Part shown: positions 1 through 8,785 of the stretch, in pieces
Layout: each line of letters starts with the position of its first letter
Numbering within the stretch: the stretch's first letter is position 1
Source: Inquilinus limosus DSM 16000
GTDB taxonomy: Bacteria; Pseudomonadota; Alphaproteobacteria; DSM-16000; Inquilinaceae
Length of the DNA stretch: 64,000 bases
Assembly (NCBI RefSeq): GCF_000423185.1
Contig: NZ_AUHM01000010.1
Coordinates: forward strand, 62,001-126,000
Direction of reading: 5' to 3'
The notes under the pieces: model-generated
What the model was told of the DNA's origin: nothing
Seen by the model: the letters and a program-made list of their open reading frames with translations, nothing else
Database searches by the model: none
Translations under genes and position numbers: made by a program

Positions 1-871
1 TGAAGGCGTAGGCCTCGTCCGGATGCGGCGCATCCTTCGGCATCGCCATCATGTCGAACCAGATCAGCGTCCCTTCCTTGGGGATGATGTAGTCGATGTT
101 GACGTTGTTCTTCGCCTCCTCGGCCCGGCTCTTGGCGATGTTGACGTCGCCCGACCAGCCGATCGAGACGCAGACGTTGCCGCCCGCCAGGTCGTTGATG
201 TACTGCGAGGAGTGCAGGTACTTGAGGTACGGCCGGAACTTCATGATCGCCTCTTCGGCGGCCTTCAGATCCTCCGGCTTCTCGCTGTTCGGGTCGAGCT
301 TCAGGTAGTTCAGCGCCACCGGCAGGATGTCGGTCGGGCTGTCCAGCGCGGTGATGCCGCAATCCGCCAGCTTCTTCGCGTTCTCCGGATTGAACACCAG
401 GTTCCAGCTGTCCAGCGGCACGTCGCCCAGGCGCTTCTTCACCTCGTCGACATTGTAGCCGATGCCGACCGTGCCCCACTGGTAGATGATCGCATGCTTG
501 TTGCCGGGATCGGCGGTCTCGACCAGCTTCATCAGCTCCGGATCCAGGTTCTTCCAGTTCGGGATCTTGGAGCGGTCGAGCTCGCCATAGACCCCGGCCT
601 TGATCTGCCGGGCCAGGAAGGGCTGCGCCGTCGGCACCACCAGGTCGTAGCCGGAATTGCCGGTCAGCAGCTTGGCTTCCAGCACCTCGTTGTTGTCGTA
701 GGTGTCGTAGACCGTCTTGATGCCGGTCGCCTTGGTGAAGTCGTCGAGCGTGGTCTCGCCGATATAGTCCGACCAGTTGTAGATGTTGACGACCTTCTCC
801 TGGGCCAGCGCCGGCGCCGCGGCGGCGCACAGCGCCACGGTCGCGAGAAGGCTTTGCACGAGACGCTTCAT
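1..871 (-). CDS. potF: Putrescine/spermidine ABC transporter substrate-binding protein (partial)
   Basis: Periplasmic polyamine-binding component of a PotFGHI-type ABC importer. The gene starts at 871 and runs off the left edge, so the C-terminus is missing. The N-terminus is a clear Sec signal peptide: MKR, then an alanine/leucine-rich core ending APALA before QEKVV. The mature protein opens with [11 protein letters not shown], the hallmark start of PotD/PotF mature proteins, and later has SIGWSGD and [14 protein letters not shown], both typical of the family. It follows spuC on the same strand, although a strong hairpin separates them. The pairing of a putrescine aminotransferase with PotF suggests putrescine uptake and catabolism. 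Whether putrescine or spermidine is preferred cannot be read from the sequence. Confidence 0.9.
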   Translation of the reverse strand, partial: MKRLVQSLLATVALCAAAAPALAQEKVVNIYNWSDYIGETTLDDFTKATGIKTVYDTYDNNEVLEAKLLTGNSGYDLVVPTAQPFLARQIKAGVYGELDRSKIPNWKNLDPELMKLVETADPGNKHAIIYQWGTVGIGYNVDEVKKRLGDVPLDSWNLVFNPENAKKLADCGITALDSPTDILPVALNYLKLDPNSEKPEDLKAAEEAIMKFRPYLKYLHSSQYINDLAGGNVCVSIGWSGDVNIAKSRAEEAKNNVNIDYIIPKEGTLIWFDMMAMPKDAPHPDEAYAF

Positions 872-1053
872 GTCACCGTTCCCTGTCTGTGATCTGGTCG
901 AGACCCGTCGAGCCGGCTCCCCCTTCTGATTCATGCAACCCGCCGCCGGGATACCTGTCAATCACGGCGATGGCGCAGTGCACAAGGCGGTGCTCGAACC
1001 GCCCTCCTGTGCCCTGGCTTCGTGACATTTGCAACCCCGTCCGCAACGAAGAA

Positions 1054-1076
1054 GGGCGGCCGTATCGCGGCCGCCC
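1054..1076 (-). terminator. Terminator-like hairpin after spuC
   Basis: A 9-bp perfect stem (GGGCGGCCG / CGGCCGCCC) with a 5-nt loop lies just downstream of the spuC stop. On the minus strand it is followed by TTCTTCGTT, so it resembles a Rho-independent terminator or attenuator between spuC and potF. Confidence 0.65.
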
Positions 1077-1081
1077 CGCCC

Positions 1082-2467
1082 TCACATCTTGCCGACGTCC
1101 CGCGCCGTGGCGTCGATCGCGATCCTGGCCCGCCGCACCAGCTCGTCGACCTCGTCGCGCGAGATCACCAGCGGCGGCGCCAGCACCATCGTGTCGCGCA
1201 CCGCGCGCATCACCAGGTCGTTGTCGAAGCAGTGGTTGCGGCAGGTGGTGCCCACGGCCCCGTAGTTCGGGAAGCGGCGGCGCGTGGCCTTGTCCTGGAC
1301 CAGCTCGATCCCGGCGATCAGGCCGACGCCGCGCACCTCGCCGACGATCGGATGGTCGGCGAAGGCCTCGCGCAGCTTGTCCTGGAAGTAGGGGCCGATA
1401 TCGGTCCGGGTGCGGTCGACCAGCCCTTCCCGCTCCATGATCCGGATGTTGGCCAGCGCGACCGCGCAGGCCACCGGATGACCGGAATAGGTGAAGCCGT
1501 GATAGAACTCGCCGCCCTGCTCGATCAGCGTCTCGGCCACCCGATCGCCGACCATGACGGCGGAGAGCGGCAGGTAGCCCGAGGTGATGCCCTTGGCCAG
1601 CGTCATCAGGTCGGGCTTGATGCCGAACAGGTCGGAGCCGAACCACTCGCCGGTACGGCCGAAGCCGCAGATCACCTCGTCGGCGATCAGCAGCACGTCG
1701 TAGTCCCGGCAGATGCGCTGCAGCTCGGGGAAGTAGCTCGCCGGCGGGATGATGACGCCGCCCGCACCCTGGATCGGCTCGGCGATCACCGCGGCGACGC
1801 TGTCGGCGCCGAGCTCCCTGATCCGGTCCTCGACCGCCTTGGCGGCCAGCTTGCCGAAGGCCTCGGGCTCGAGGTCACCGCCGTTGTCGTACCAGTAGGG
1901 CGCCATGACGTGATGGAAGCCCGGGAACGGCAGGTCGGCCTGGCGGTGCATCGCCCCCATGCCGCAGAGCGACACGGCCGCCATGGTCGAGCCGTGATAG
2001 CCGTATTGCCGGCCGATGATCGCCTTCTTGCGGTGCTTGCCCTTGAGGTCCCAATAGTGCCGGACCATGCGGACGATGGTGTCGTTCGCCTCCGACCCGC
2101 TGTTGGCGTAGAAGACGTGGTTGAGGCCGGCGGGCGTGATCTCGGCCAGCTTGGCCGACAGCTCGGCCGCGGCCGGCGTCGTGGTCTTGAAGAAGGTGTT
2201 GTAGAAGGGCAGCTCGAGCATCTGCTCATGGGCGACGTCGGCCAGCTCCTTGCGGCCGTAGCCGACATTGACGCACCACAGCCCGGCCATGCCGTCGACC
2301 AGCTGGCGGCCTTCGGAATCCCACAGCCAGACGCCTTCGGCCCGGGTGATGATGCGGCTGCCGCCCTCGCTGGCCAGCGACTTGTAGTCGGTGAAGGGGT
2401 GCAGGTGATGGGCGGTGTCGATCGCCTTCCACTCGGCGGTGGAGCGGCTGGCGGCAAAGCTGTTCAT
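1082..2467 (-). CDS. spuC: Putrescine--pyruvate aminotransferase-like class III aminotransferase
   Basis: PLP-dependent class III (omega) aminotransferase of 461 aa, the usual length for SpuC. SpuC moves the amino group of putrescine to pyruvate, giving 4-aminobutanal and alanine. Visible family motifs: YANSGSEAND (cofactor phosphate region), GYHGST, an LIADEVICGFGRTG segment with the PLP-pyridine Asp, and the Schiff-base lysine at about residue 292 in LAKGITSG, followed by HGFTYSGHP. The ATG at 2467 was chosen because MNSFAASRSTAEW matches where these proteins begin; an in-frame ATG 51 bases upstream would add a basic tail with no counterpart. Downstream potF supports a polyamine role. Beta-alanine or other omega-amino acid substrates remain possible. 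Confidence 0.85.
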   Translation of the reverse strand: MNSFAASRSTAEWKAIDTAHHLHPFTDYKSLASEGGSRIITRAEGVWLWDSEGRQLVDGMAGLWCVNVGYGRKELADVAHEQMLELPFYNTFFKTTTPAAAELSAKLAEITPAGLNHVFYANSGSEANDTIVRMVRHYWDLKGKHRKKAIIGRQYGYHGSTMAAVSLCGMGAMHRQADLPFPGFHHVMAPYWYDNGGDLEPEAFGKLAAKAVEDRIRELGADSVAAVIAEPIQGAGGVIIPPASYFPELQRICRDYDVLLIADEVICGFGRTGEWFGSDLFGIKPDLMTLAKGITSGYLPLSAVMVGDRVAETLIEQGGEFYHGFTYSGHPVACAVALANIRIMEREGLVDRTRTDIGPYFQDKLREAFADHPIVGEVRGVGLIAGIELVQDKATRRRFPNYGAVGTTCRNHCFDNDLVMRAVRDTMVLAPPLVISRDEVDELVRRARIAIDATARDVGKM

Positions 2468-2536
2468 GACGCGACCTCGCGCGAATCCGATCGGAAAAAG
2501 GCGGAAACCGGGCCGCATTCGCGCGGCCCAAGCAGG

Positions 2537-2632
2537 TCAGGCGCGCGGCGGATTGTAGCCGATGCGGGCGCACAGCAGCATCAGCTCCTGCTTGCGCGAT
2601 CGGCGACTGCGATGGGGCCATGGCCGCGTCAT
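2537..2632 (-). CDS. Possible 31-aa basic small protein
   Basis: Short open frame between spuC and the glycosidase-like gene, same strand as both. It encodes MTRPWPHRSRRSRKQ followed by ELMLLCARIGYNPPRA: a very basic N-terminal half, then a short helix-like stretch. The ATG overlaps the stop of an upstream ATG-AAA-TCA-TGA mini-frame, and there is no good Shine-Dalgarno sequence. It fills most of an otherwise empty 206-bp gap. I do not recognise it. It may be a real small protein or chance. Confidence 0.3.
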   Translation of the reverse strand: MTRPWPHRSRRSRKQELMLLCARIGYNPPRA

Positions 2633-2673
2633 GATTTCATAAAGATACCGCCGCCGATCCGCGGCGTCACTAG

Positions 2674-3519
2674 TCAGCTGACCGGCGCGGCGCGATCGAA
2701 CACGGCGAGGATCGGGCCGACCCGGATGCCCCAGCCGACCGACAGCCCGTCCGGCGCCGACAGGGCCGAGATCGAGCCGTCGAGATAGAGCGCGTCGCGG
2801 CAGCCCAGCGCGTCGCGGAACAGCCGGGCGAAGCTGCCGAAGCTGACCCCGTCGCGCGAGATGGCGAAGACCACGGTGTGGCCGTCGCGCACGCCGACGC
2901 CGTTGCGGATCTTGCGCGACGCGCCGTCGTCGCTGAACAGCGGGTGCAGGGCGCCGTCGATCACCAGCATCGGGCCGGACTGGGTGGCGATCCGGGCCGA
3001 AGGAGCCTGCCGCAGATAGGCCTCGGTCTCCAGGATGCCGGCGCCGTCGTCGCCGGCGTAGAAGACGCCGTTCGGCTTCATGAAGAAGTTGCCGTCGCCA
3101 TCCGCCAGATTGGCCGGATGCAGCTCCCGCCCGCCGGAGACGAAGAGCCCGACCGGCGACAGGTCCGGGTGGTACATGCCGGCGTTCATCGCAACGAGCG
3201 GCGGGTCGCCCGCGGCCGTCATCGCCCGCTTGAAGGCATAGAGCGAGCCGTAGGGCTGGCCGTCCCGGCCCTGCCAGAACAGGCCGAGGCGGTGGCGGCG
3301 CAAGTCGATCTCGCAGACAGTGTAGTCGACGCTCTCAAAGGACAGCGGCCGGCACAGCGGCGCGGCAGCCGCCCGGGGTGCCGGGGCCGTCACCGGGGCG
3401 GCGGGCGCCGGCGGGGCCGGCTCGGCCACGCTTCCCGGCCGGGGCGTGCCGACGCCCGTGCCACAGGCCGCGGTGGCGAGAAGGGCGAGCATGGGCAGAA
3501 ACGGCCGGGTGCGGCTCAT
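2674..3519 (-). CDS. Phosphodiester glycosidase (NAGPA/DUF2233) family protein, probable lipoprotein
   Basis: 281-aa exported protein. The N-terminus MSRTRPFLPMLALLATAACG is a signal sequence with a plausible though not perfect lipobox ending at a cysteine, followed by a proline/alanine-rich linker (about residues 25-52). The rest matches the phosphodiester glycosidase domain related to the human uncovering enzyme NAGPA: LVAMNAGMYHPDLSPVGLFV, FFMKPNGVF, QSGPMLVIDG, RNGVGV and a C-terminal LYLDGSISALSAP. Bacterial members act outside the cytoplasm, probably on sugar-phosphate diesters of envelope polymers; the substrate here is unknown. It diverges from the RND efflux genes across a 270-bp gap with no other recognisable gene. 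Confidence 0.75.
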   Translation of the reverse strand: MSRTRPFLPMLALLATAACGTGVGTPRPGSVAEPAPPAPAAPVTAPAPRAAAAPLCRPLSFESVDYTVCEIDLRRHRLGLFWQGRDGQPYGSLYAFKRAMTAAGDPPLVAMNAGMYHPDLSPVGLFVSGGRELHPANLADGDGNFFMKPNGVFYAGDDGAGILETEAYLRQAPSARIATQSGPMLVIDGALHPLFSDDGASRKIRNGVGVRDGHTVVFAISRDGVSFGSFARLFRDALGCRDALYLDGSISALSAPDGLSVGWGIRVGPILAVFDRAAPVS

Positions 3520-3790
3520 CAGGTAGCGCTCACGTCATCGGATGGCGGGGCGGTTCTACATAGCAGCGTGGCCGGGCAGTACGGCAAGATTCAGGATGCC
3601 GGGGTGCGGCGCAACCAGCCTCGGCCCTGGCCTTCGTATCGAATTGTGCAATGCAGCAATCCTGAGATATTTCGCGACAATTCCCGATCCGGCCCGACAC
3701 AGTTCTGAGACATCCGGCCGGCAAGCTGCGGCGGTGTCGGGAAGGCGGGGCTTCCTCCGCCCATCGGCTCGACGCCATAGGAGCGCAGAC

Positions 3791-4978
3791 ATGGGACGCC
3801 CGGTCACTCGGACGTTGGCGGGAGTTGTCGCACTGACCCTGATCGGGGGGCTGGCAGGGCTGGGATGGCAGGCGTCGCGGAGCACCGCGGCGACCGGTCA
3901 GGCCGCGGCGCGGCCGGCCCCCACCGTGATCGTGTCCCAGCCGCTGGTCCGGCGGATCGTCGATCAGCGGGAATATGCCGGCCGCTTCGAGCCCACCGCG
4001 AGCGTGGAGATCCGGGCGCGGGTCTCGGGCTATCTGCAGTCGATCAACTTCGATGACGGCCAGATCGTCCAGGCCGGCCAGGTCCTGTTCACGATCGATC
4101 CCCGCCCCTATCAGGCCGCGGTCGCCGAAGCGCAGGCACAGCTGTCCAGCGCCCGGGCGCAGCGCGACCTCGCCGATCTGGAGCTCCGCCGGGCCGAGCA
4201 ACTGGTCGGCACCTCCGCGGTCTCCCGCGCCACGCTCGACCAGCGCCGGCAACAGAAGCAGGCGGCCGATGCGGCCTTCGAGCTCGCCCAGGCAGGGCTG
4301 ACGCGCGCGCAGCTCGACCTGGAGTTCACCGAGATCCGCGCCCCGATCAGCGGACGCGTGTCGAACCGGCGGGTCGACCTCGGCAGCCTGGTGTCGGACA
4401 GCGGCACCCTGCTGACCACCGTCGTCGCCCTCGACCCGATCTATTTCGTCTTCGACATGAGCGAGCGCGACTTCGTCGCCTATGAGCGGGCGGTCAAGTC
4501 GGGAGAGCTGCGGCCGATCCGGGACAAGGACGTGCCGATCGAGGCCCGCCTGCACGACGACGACGGCTGGCCCTATCGCGGCACGATGAGCTTCGTCGAC
4601 AACCGGCTCGAGACGGGCGCCGGCACCATCCGCGCCCGCGCGGTGCTGGCGAATGCGGACTTCTTCATCACACCCGGGCAGTTCGGCCGCCTGCGCCTGG
4701 CCTCGTCCGGCGCGCACGACGCCCTGCTCATCCCCGAAGCGGCGCTGCTGACCGACCAGGCGAGCCGCATCGTCCTGACAGTGGGGGACGACGACACGCT
4801 GCGCGCCGTCCCGGTCCGGCTCGGGCCGCGGCAGCCGGGCGGCCTGCGCGTGGTCGAGAGCGGGCTGCGGCCGGAGGACCGGGTGGTCATCAACGGCCTG
4901 CTGCGCGCCCGAGCCGGCCAGAAGGTGGTGCCGGAGGCCGGCGAGATCGCGCCGGCTGCGGCGGCGATGATCAACTGA
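3791..4978 (+). CDS. RND efflux periplasmic adaptor subunit (MexE/AcrA family)
   Basis: Membrane-fusion protein of 395 aa linking an inner-membrane RND pump to an outer-membrane channel. After the ATG at 3791 comes one hydrophobic anchor or signal (VVALTLIGGLAGLGW). Then come the lipoyl-like half motif VEIRARVSGYLQSINFDDGQ, an alpha-helical hairpin rich in Ala/Gln/Arg (about residues 120-180), the second lipoyl half IRAPISGRVSNRRVDLG, and a beta-barrel and membrane-proximal part ending in LRARAGQKVVPE. The open frame extends far upstream, but the sequence before 3791 has no family similarity. The pump gene starts 13 bases after this stop, so the two form an operon. No outer-membrane factor is adjacent, so a TolC/OprM homologue elsewhere must be used. 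Confidence 0.92.
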   Translation: MGRPVTRTLAGVVALTLIGGLAGLGWQASRSTAATGQAAARPAPTVIVSQPLVRRIVDQREYAGRFEPTASVEIRARVSGYLQSINFDDGQIVQAGQVLFTIDPRPYQAAVAEAQAQLSSARAQRDLADLELRRAEQLVGTSAVSRATLDQRRQQKQAADAAFELAQAGLTRAQLDLEFTEIRAPISGRVSNRRVDLGSLVSDSGTLLTTVVALDPIYFVFDMSERDFVAYERAVKSGELRPIRDKDVPIEARLHDDDGWPYRGTMSFVDNRLETGAGTIRARAVLANADFFITPGQFGRLRLASSGAHDALLIPEAALLTDQASRIVLTVGDDDTLRAVPVRLGPRQPGGLRVVESGLRPEDRVVINGLLRARAGQKVVPEAGEIAPAAAAMIN

Positions 4979-4991
4979 CGCGGGGCCGATC

Positions 4992-7900
4992 ATGCGCCTG
5001 GCCCATCTCTGCATCGAGCGGCCGATCCTGGCGACGGTTCTCTCGGTCCTCGTCGTCCTGGTCGGGATCGCCGGCTACGTCACGCTGCCGCTGGCGCAGT
5101 ATCCCGAGATCACGCCGCCGACCGTGGTGGTCCGCGCCCAGTATCCGGGTGCCTCGGCCGAGGTCGTCAGCAGCACCGTGGCCGTCCCGATCGAGCAGGA
5201 GATCAACGGCGTCGAGAACATGCTGTACATGTCCTCGCAGGCCACGGGCGACGGCCAGCTCACCATTACCGTCACCTTTGCGCTGGGCACCGATCTCGAC
5301 GACGCGCAGGTGCTGGTGCAGAACCGAGTGGCGGTCGCGGAGCCGCGGCTGCCGGAGGATGTCCGCCGCCTCGGCGTGACCGTCCGGAAGGCCTCGCCGG
5401 ACATCCTGATGGTGATCCAGCTGTTCTCGCCGGATGGCTCGCGCTCGCCTCTCTACCTCTCCAACTATGCCACCCTGCAGATCCGCGACGCGCTGCTGCG
5501 CGTCGAGGGCGTCGGGGATGTGCGCCTGCCCACGGCCCGCGACTACGCGATCCAGGTGTGGCTCGACCCGGACGCGGTCGCCGCCCGCAACCTGACGGCC
5601 GGAGAGGTTCTCGCGGCGCTGCGGGCCCAGAACGTCCAGGTCGCCGCCGGGGTGGTGAACCAGCCGCCGGTGTCGTCCGACGGCGCCTTCGAGCTGAATG
5701 TCGAGACGCTGGGGCGACTGTCCGATCCGGCCGAGTTCGAGGCCATCATCGTCAAGACCGATGCCGATGGCCGGGTCACCCGGATCCGGGACATCGCCCG
5801 GGTCGAGTTGACGGCGCAGAGCTTCCGCGGCTCGGCCTATTTCGACGGGCGCGGCTCGCAGCCGATCCAGATCTTTCAACAGCCCGGCTCGAACGCGCTG
5901 GAGACGGCCGACCGCGTTGCCGCGGCGATGGCGGAGCTGGGCCGGAACCTGGCGGCCGGGGTCGAATACGCCATCCCGTTCAACCCGACCCGGTTCATCG
6001 CCGAATCCGTCAGCGAGGTCTACAAGGCCATATTCGAAGCGATCGCGCTGGTCGTGCTGGTGGTGATCCTGTTCCTGCACAGCTGGCGCGCGGCCATCAT
6101 CCCGATCCTGGCCATCCCGATCTCGCTGGTCGGCACCTTCGCCGTCATGGCGGGGCTCGGCTACTCATTCAACAACCTCTCTCTCCTGGGGCTGGTCCTG
6201 GCCATCGGCATCGTCGTCGACGACGCGATCGTCGTGGTCGAGAACGTCGAGCGGCATCTGCGCGCCGGGCTGTCGCCGAAGGAGGCGGCGCACCGCTCGA
6301 TGGACGAGATCAGCGGGGCGCTGATCGCCATCGCCCTGGTGCTGTGCGCGGTGTTCGTCCCGGCCGCGATGATGGCCGGCATCTCCGGCCGGTTCTTCCG
6401 CCAGTTCGCGGTGACGATCGCCGCCGCCACGGCGATCTCCGCCTTCGTGTCGCTGACGCTCAGCCCGGCGCTGTGCGCCCTGCTGCTGCGGCCGCATGGC
6501 GACCACGCGGCCATGCCCCGCAACGTCCTGCTGCGCGGGCTCGCCGCCGGCGCCCGCGGTTTCAACGCCGGTTTCGACCGGCTGTCCCTCGGCTATGGCG
6601 GGCTGACCCGGCGGCTGCTGCGCGTCGGCTTCCTGGTCCTTGTCGCCTATGCCGGTCTGCTCGGCGTGACCGGCTGGCAGTTCAGCCGGGCGCCGACCGG
6701 CTTCATCCCGGTGATGGATCAGGGCTATTTCCTGACGGCGGTCCAGCTGCCGCCCGGCGCCGCCCTGGCCCGCACCGACGCTGTGATGAAGGCCGTGTCC
6801 GACCGGCTGGCGGCGACCGACGGCGTCGCCCATACGGTCGCGATCGCCGGCGTCGACGGCGCCACCTTCACCAATGCCTCGAACAGCGGCGTCGTCTTCG
6901 CGATCCTGGATCCCTATGAGGAGCGGGCGGAGCGCGGCCTCGACGTCGACCGGATCATCGCCGCCCTGACGACGCAGCTGGCCGACGTCCCCGAGGCCCG
7001 GGTCGTGCCGATCAAACCGCCCTCGGTCCGCGGCATGGGCAACACCGGCGGCTTCAAGATGATGATCGAGGACCGCATCGGCGGCACGGCGGAGGAGCTG
7101 GAAGCCGCCGTCCGGCAGGTGGTCGCCGCGGCCGGCCAGTCGCCAGAATTCGCCAATGTCTTCTCGCCCTTCAACACCGCCACGCCGAAGCTCTACGCCG
7201 ACATCGACCGGGTGAAGGCCGAGATGCTGGGCGTGCCCGCCAGCCGCGTGTTCGAGACGCTCGAGATCTATCTCGGCTCGGCCTATGTGAACGACTTCAA
7301 CCTGCTCGGCCGCACCTTCCAGGTCCGGGCGCAGGCGGACAGCCGGTTCCGTCAGGACCCGGCGGCGCTGGAGGCGCTGAAGACCCGCAGCGAATCCGGC
7401 GCCATGGTCCCGATCGGCTCGGTCACGACCTTCGAGGAGCGGACCGGTCCATACCGCATCCCGCGATACAACCTCTATCCCGCGGCCGAGGTGCAGGGCG
7501 CGCCGGCCGCGGGCGTGTCGACCGGCACCGCCCTCGACCGGATGGAACAGATCGCGGCCGAAACGCTGCCCGACGGCTACGGCTTCGAATGGACCGAGGT
7601 CGCGCTGCAGGAGCGTCTGGCCGGCACCAGCGCCCTCCTCGTCTTCGCGGCCTCGGCGGTGTTCGTGTTCCTGCTGCTCGCCGCCCTGTACGAGAGCTGG
7701 ACCCTGCCGCTGTCGGTGATCCTGATCGTGCCGATGTGCCTGCTGGCGGCCCTGACCGGGCTCCTCGCCTCCGCCATGGACGTGAACATCCTGGCGCAGA
7801 TCGGTTTCGTGGTGCTGATCGGCCTCGCCGCCAAGAACGCCATCCTGATCGTGGAGTTCGCGCGGCAGGCCGAGGCCGCCGGCGCCGACCGCTTCGAGGC

Positions 7901-8201
7901 GGCGATCGACGCCGCCCGCGTCCGCCTGCGCCCGATCGTGATGACCTCCCTCGCCTTCATCCTCGGCGTGGTGCCGCTGGTGGTTGCCGCAGGCGCCGGG
8001 GCGGAAATGCGCCAGTCGCTCGGCGTGGTGGTGTTCTTCGGGATGGCCGGCGTGACCGCCTTCGGCCTGGTCTTCACGCCCGTCTTCTATGTCGCCTGCC
8101 GAGGGCTGGAGCACGCGGCCCGACGGCTCGCCGGCCGCGCCAAGCCCCTGACAACGGCGCCCACCGCAGCGTCTCCATCGATGCAGAAAGGTCACGAATG
8201 A
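4992..8201 (+). CDS. RND multidrug efflux permease (HAE1/AcrB-MexF family)
   Basis: Inner-membrane proton-driven pump of 1069 aa, full length for AcrB/MexF. It opens MRLAHLCIERPILATVL, the standard first membrane helix. The proton-relay aspartates are present in GIVVDDAIVVVENV of TM4, and the relay lysine in AAKNAILIVEFA of TM10. The FIPVMDQGYF motif starts the second periplasmic domain, and two repeats of six membrane helices flank the porter domains. The product should form a trimer with the adaptor encoded just upstream and export drugs, dyes or solvents; substrates cannot be inferred. The stop TGA overlaps the ATG of the following cytochrome gene, which implies translational coupling. Confidence 0.95.
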   Translation: MRLAHLCIERPILATVLSVLVVLVGIAGYVTLPLAQYPEITPPTVVVRAQYPGASAEVVSSTVAVPIEQEINGVENMLYMSSQATGDGQLTITVTFALGTDLDDAQVLVQNRVAVAEPRLPEDVRRLGVTVRKASPDILMVIQLFSPDGSRSPLYLSNYATLQIRDALLRVEGVGDVRLPTARDYAIQVWLDPDAVAARNLTAGEVLAALRAQNVQVAAGVVNQPPVSSDGAFELNVETLGRLSDPAEFEAIIVKTDADGRVTRIRDIARVELTAQSFRGSAYFDGRGSQPIQIFQQPGSNALETADRVAAAMAELGRNLAAGVEYAIPFNPTRFIAESVSEVYKAIFEAIALVVLVVILFLHSWRAAIIPILAIPISLVGTFAVMAGLGYSFNNLSLLGLVLAIGIVVDDAIVVVENVERHLRAGLSPKEAAHRSMDEISGALIAIALVLCAVFVPAAMMAGISGRFFRQFAVTIAAATAISAFVSLTLSPALCALLLRPHGDHAAMPRNVLLRGLAAGARGFNAGFDRLSLGYGGLTRRLLRVGFLVLVAYAGLLGVTGWQFSRAPTGFIPVMDQGYFLTAVQLPPGAALARTDAVMKAVSDRLAATDGVAHTVAIAGVDGATFTNASNSGVVFAILDPYEERAERGLDVDRIIAALTTQLADVPEARVVPIKPPSVRGMGNTGGFKMMIEDRIGGTAEELEAAVRQVVAAAGQSPEFANVFSPFNTATPKLYADIDRVKAEMLGVPASRVFETLEIYLGSAYVNDFNLLGRTFQVRAQADSRFRQDPAALEALKTRSESGAMVPIGSVTTFEERTGPYRIPRYNLYPAAEVQGAPAAGVSTGTALDRMEQIAAETLPDGYGFEWTEVALQERLAGTSALLVFAASAVFVFLLLAALYESWTLPLSVILIVPMCLLAALTGLLASAMDVNILAQIGFVVLIGLAAKNAILIVEFARQAEAAGADRFEAAIDAARVRLRPIVMTSLAFILGVVPLVVAAGAGAEMRQSLGVVVFFGMAGVTAFGLVFTPVFYVACRGLEHAARRLAGRAKPLTTAPTAASPSMQKGHE

Positions 8202-8785
8202 CCACGGATGTGATGACCATTCCCCTCGAGGCCTCCCGGCGCTACACCGCCACCGCACAATGGCTGCACTGGGTCACGGCGGCCCTGATCCTCGCCGTCC
8301 TGGTCCTGGCCTGGGTGATGGAGAGCCTTCCGAACGGCGACGCCTCGCGCGCCACCGTGATCATGCTGCACAAATCGGTCGGGCTGACGATCCTGGCCCT
8401 GACCGCCGTGCGGCTGGCGTGGCGGGCGATCCATCCGCCGCCCCCTTCGGCGCGACGGGCGGCCTGGGAGTCCGCGGCCGCCACGGCCAGCCATTGGCTG
8501 CTCTACCTCGTGCTGCTGGCGATGCCGATCAGCGGCTATCTGATGTCCGCCGGCCGCGGACGCGCCATCCCGTATTTCAACCTGTTCGACGTGCCGCTGC
8601 TGACGCCGCCGACCGATGCGATCTGGCGGATCGGCAGCACCGTGCATGCGGTCGGGCAATGGGCGCTCTACGCCCTGGTCGTGCTGCATGTCGCCGCCGC
8701 GGTTTGGCACGTGGCCGTCCGGCGGGACGGCACGCTGGACCGGATGCTGCCGGAGCAGACCGCCGCCGAGACTTACGGCCCGTAG
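8198..8785 (+). CDS. Cytochrome b561-type membrane protein
   Basis: 195-aa four-helix di-heme membrane protein (prokaryotic cytochrome b561 family). Such proteins take electrons from ubiquinol and are often involved in superoxide or quinol redox reactions. Candidate heme histidines sit in the expected helices: QWLHWVTAALI, IMLHKSVGL, ASHWLLYLVLLAMPISGY and VLHVAAAVWHVAV. The ATG at 8198 overlaps the RND pump stop (ATGA), so the cytochrome is the third gene of the efflux operon. Such a partnership is not standard and may point to redox-stress control of the operon. Its last 13 bases overlap the end of the convergent Hsp70 gene. Confidence 0.85.
   Translation: MTTDVMTIPLEASRRYTATAQWLHWVTAALILAVLVLAWVMESLPNGDASRATVIMLHKSVGLTILALTAVRLAWRAIHPPPPSARRAAWESAAATASHWLLYLVLLAMPISGYLMSAGRGRAIPYFNLFDVPLLTPPTDAIWRIGSTVHAVGQWALYALVVLHVAAAVWHVAVRRDGTLDRMLPEQTAAETYGP

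Noticed and set aside
889-1440. Open frames on the plus strand across the potF-spuC gap
   Set aside because: They run antisense into spuC, are Arg/Pro/Ala low complexity, and lack any motif.
6165-8258. Long open frame antisense to the RND pump (697 aa)
   Set aside because: Same reason: low-complexity His/Gly/Arg/Asp composition, no motifs, and a full-length pump on the plus strand.
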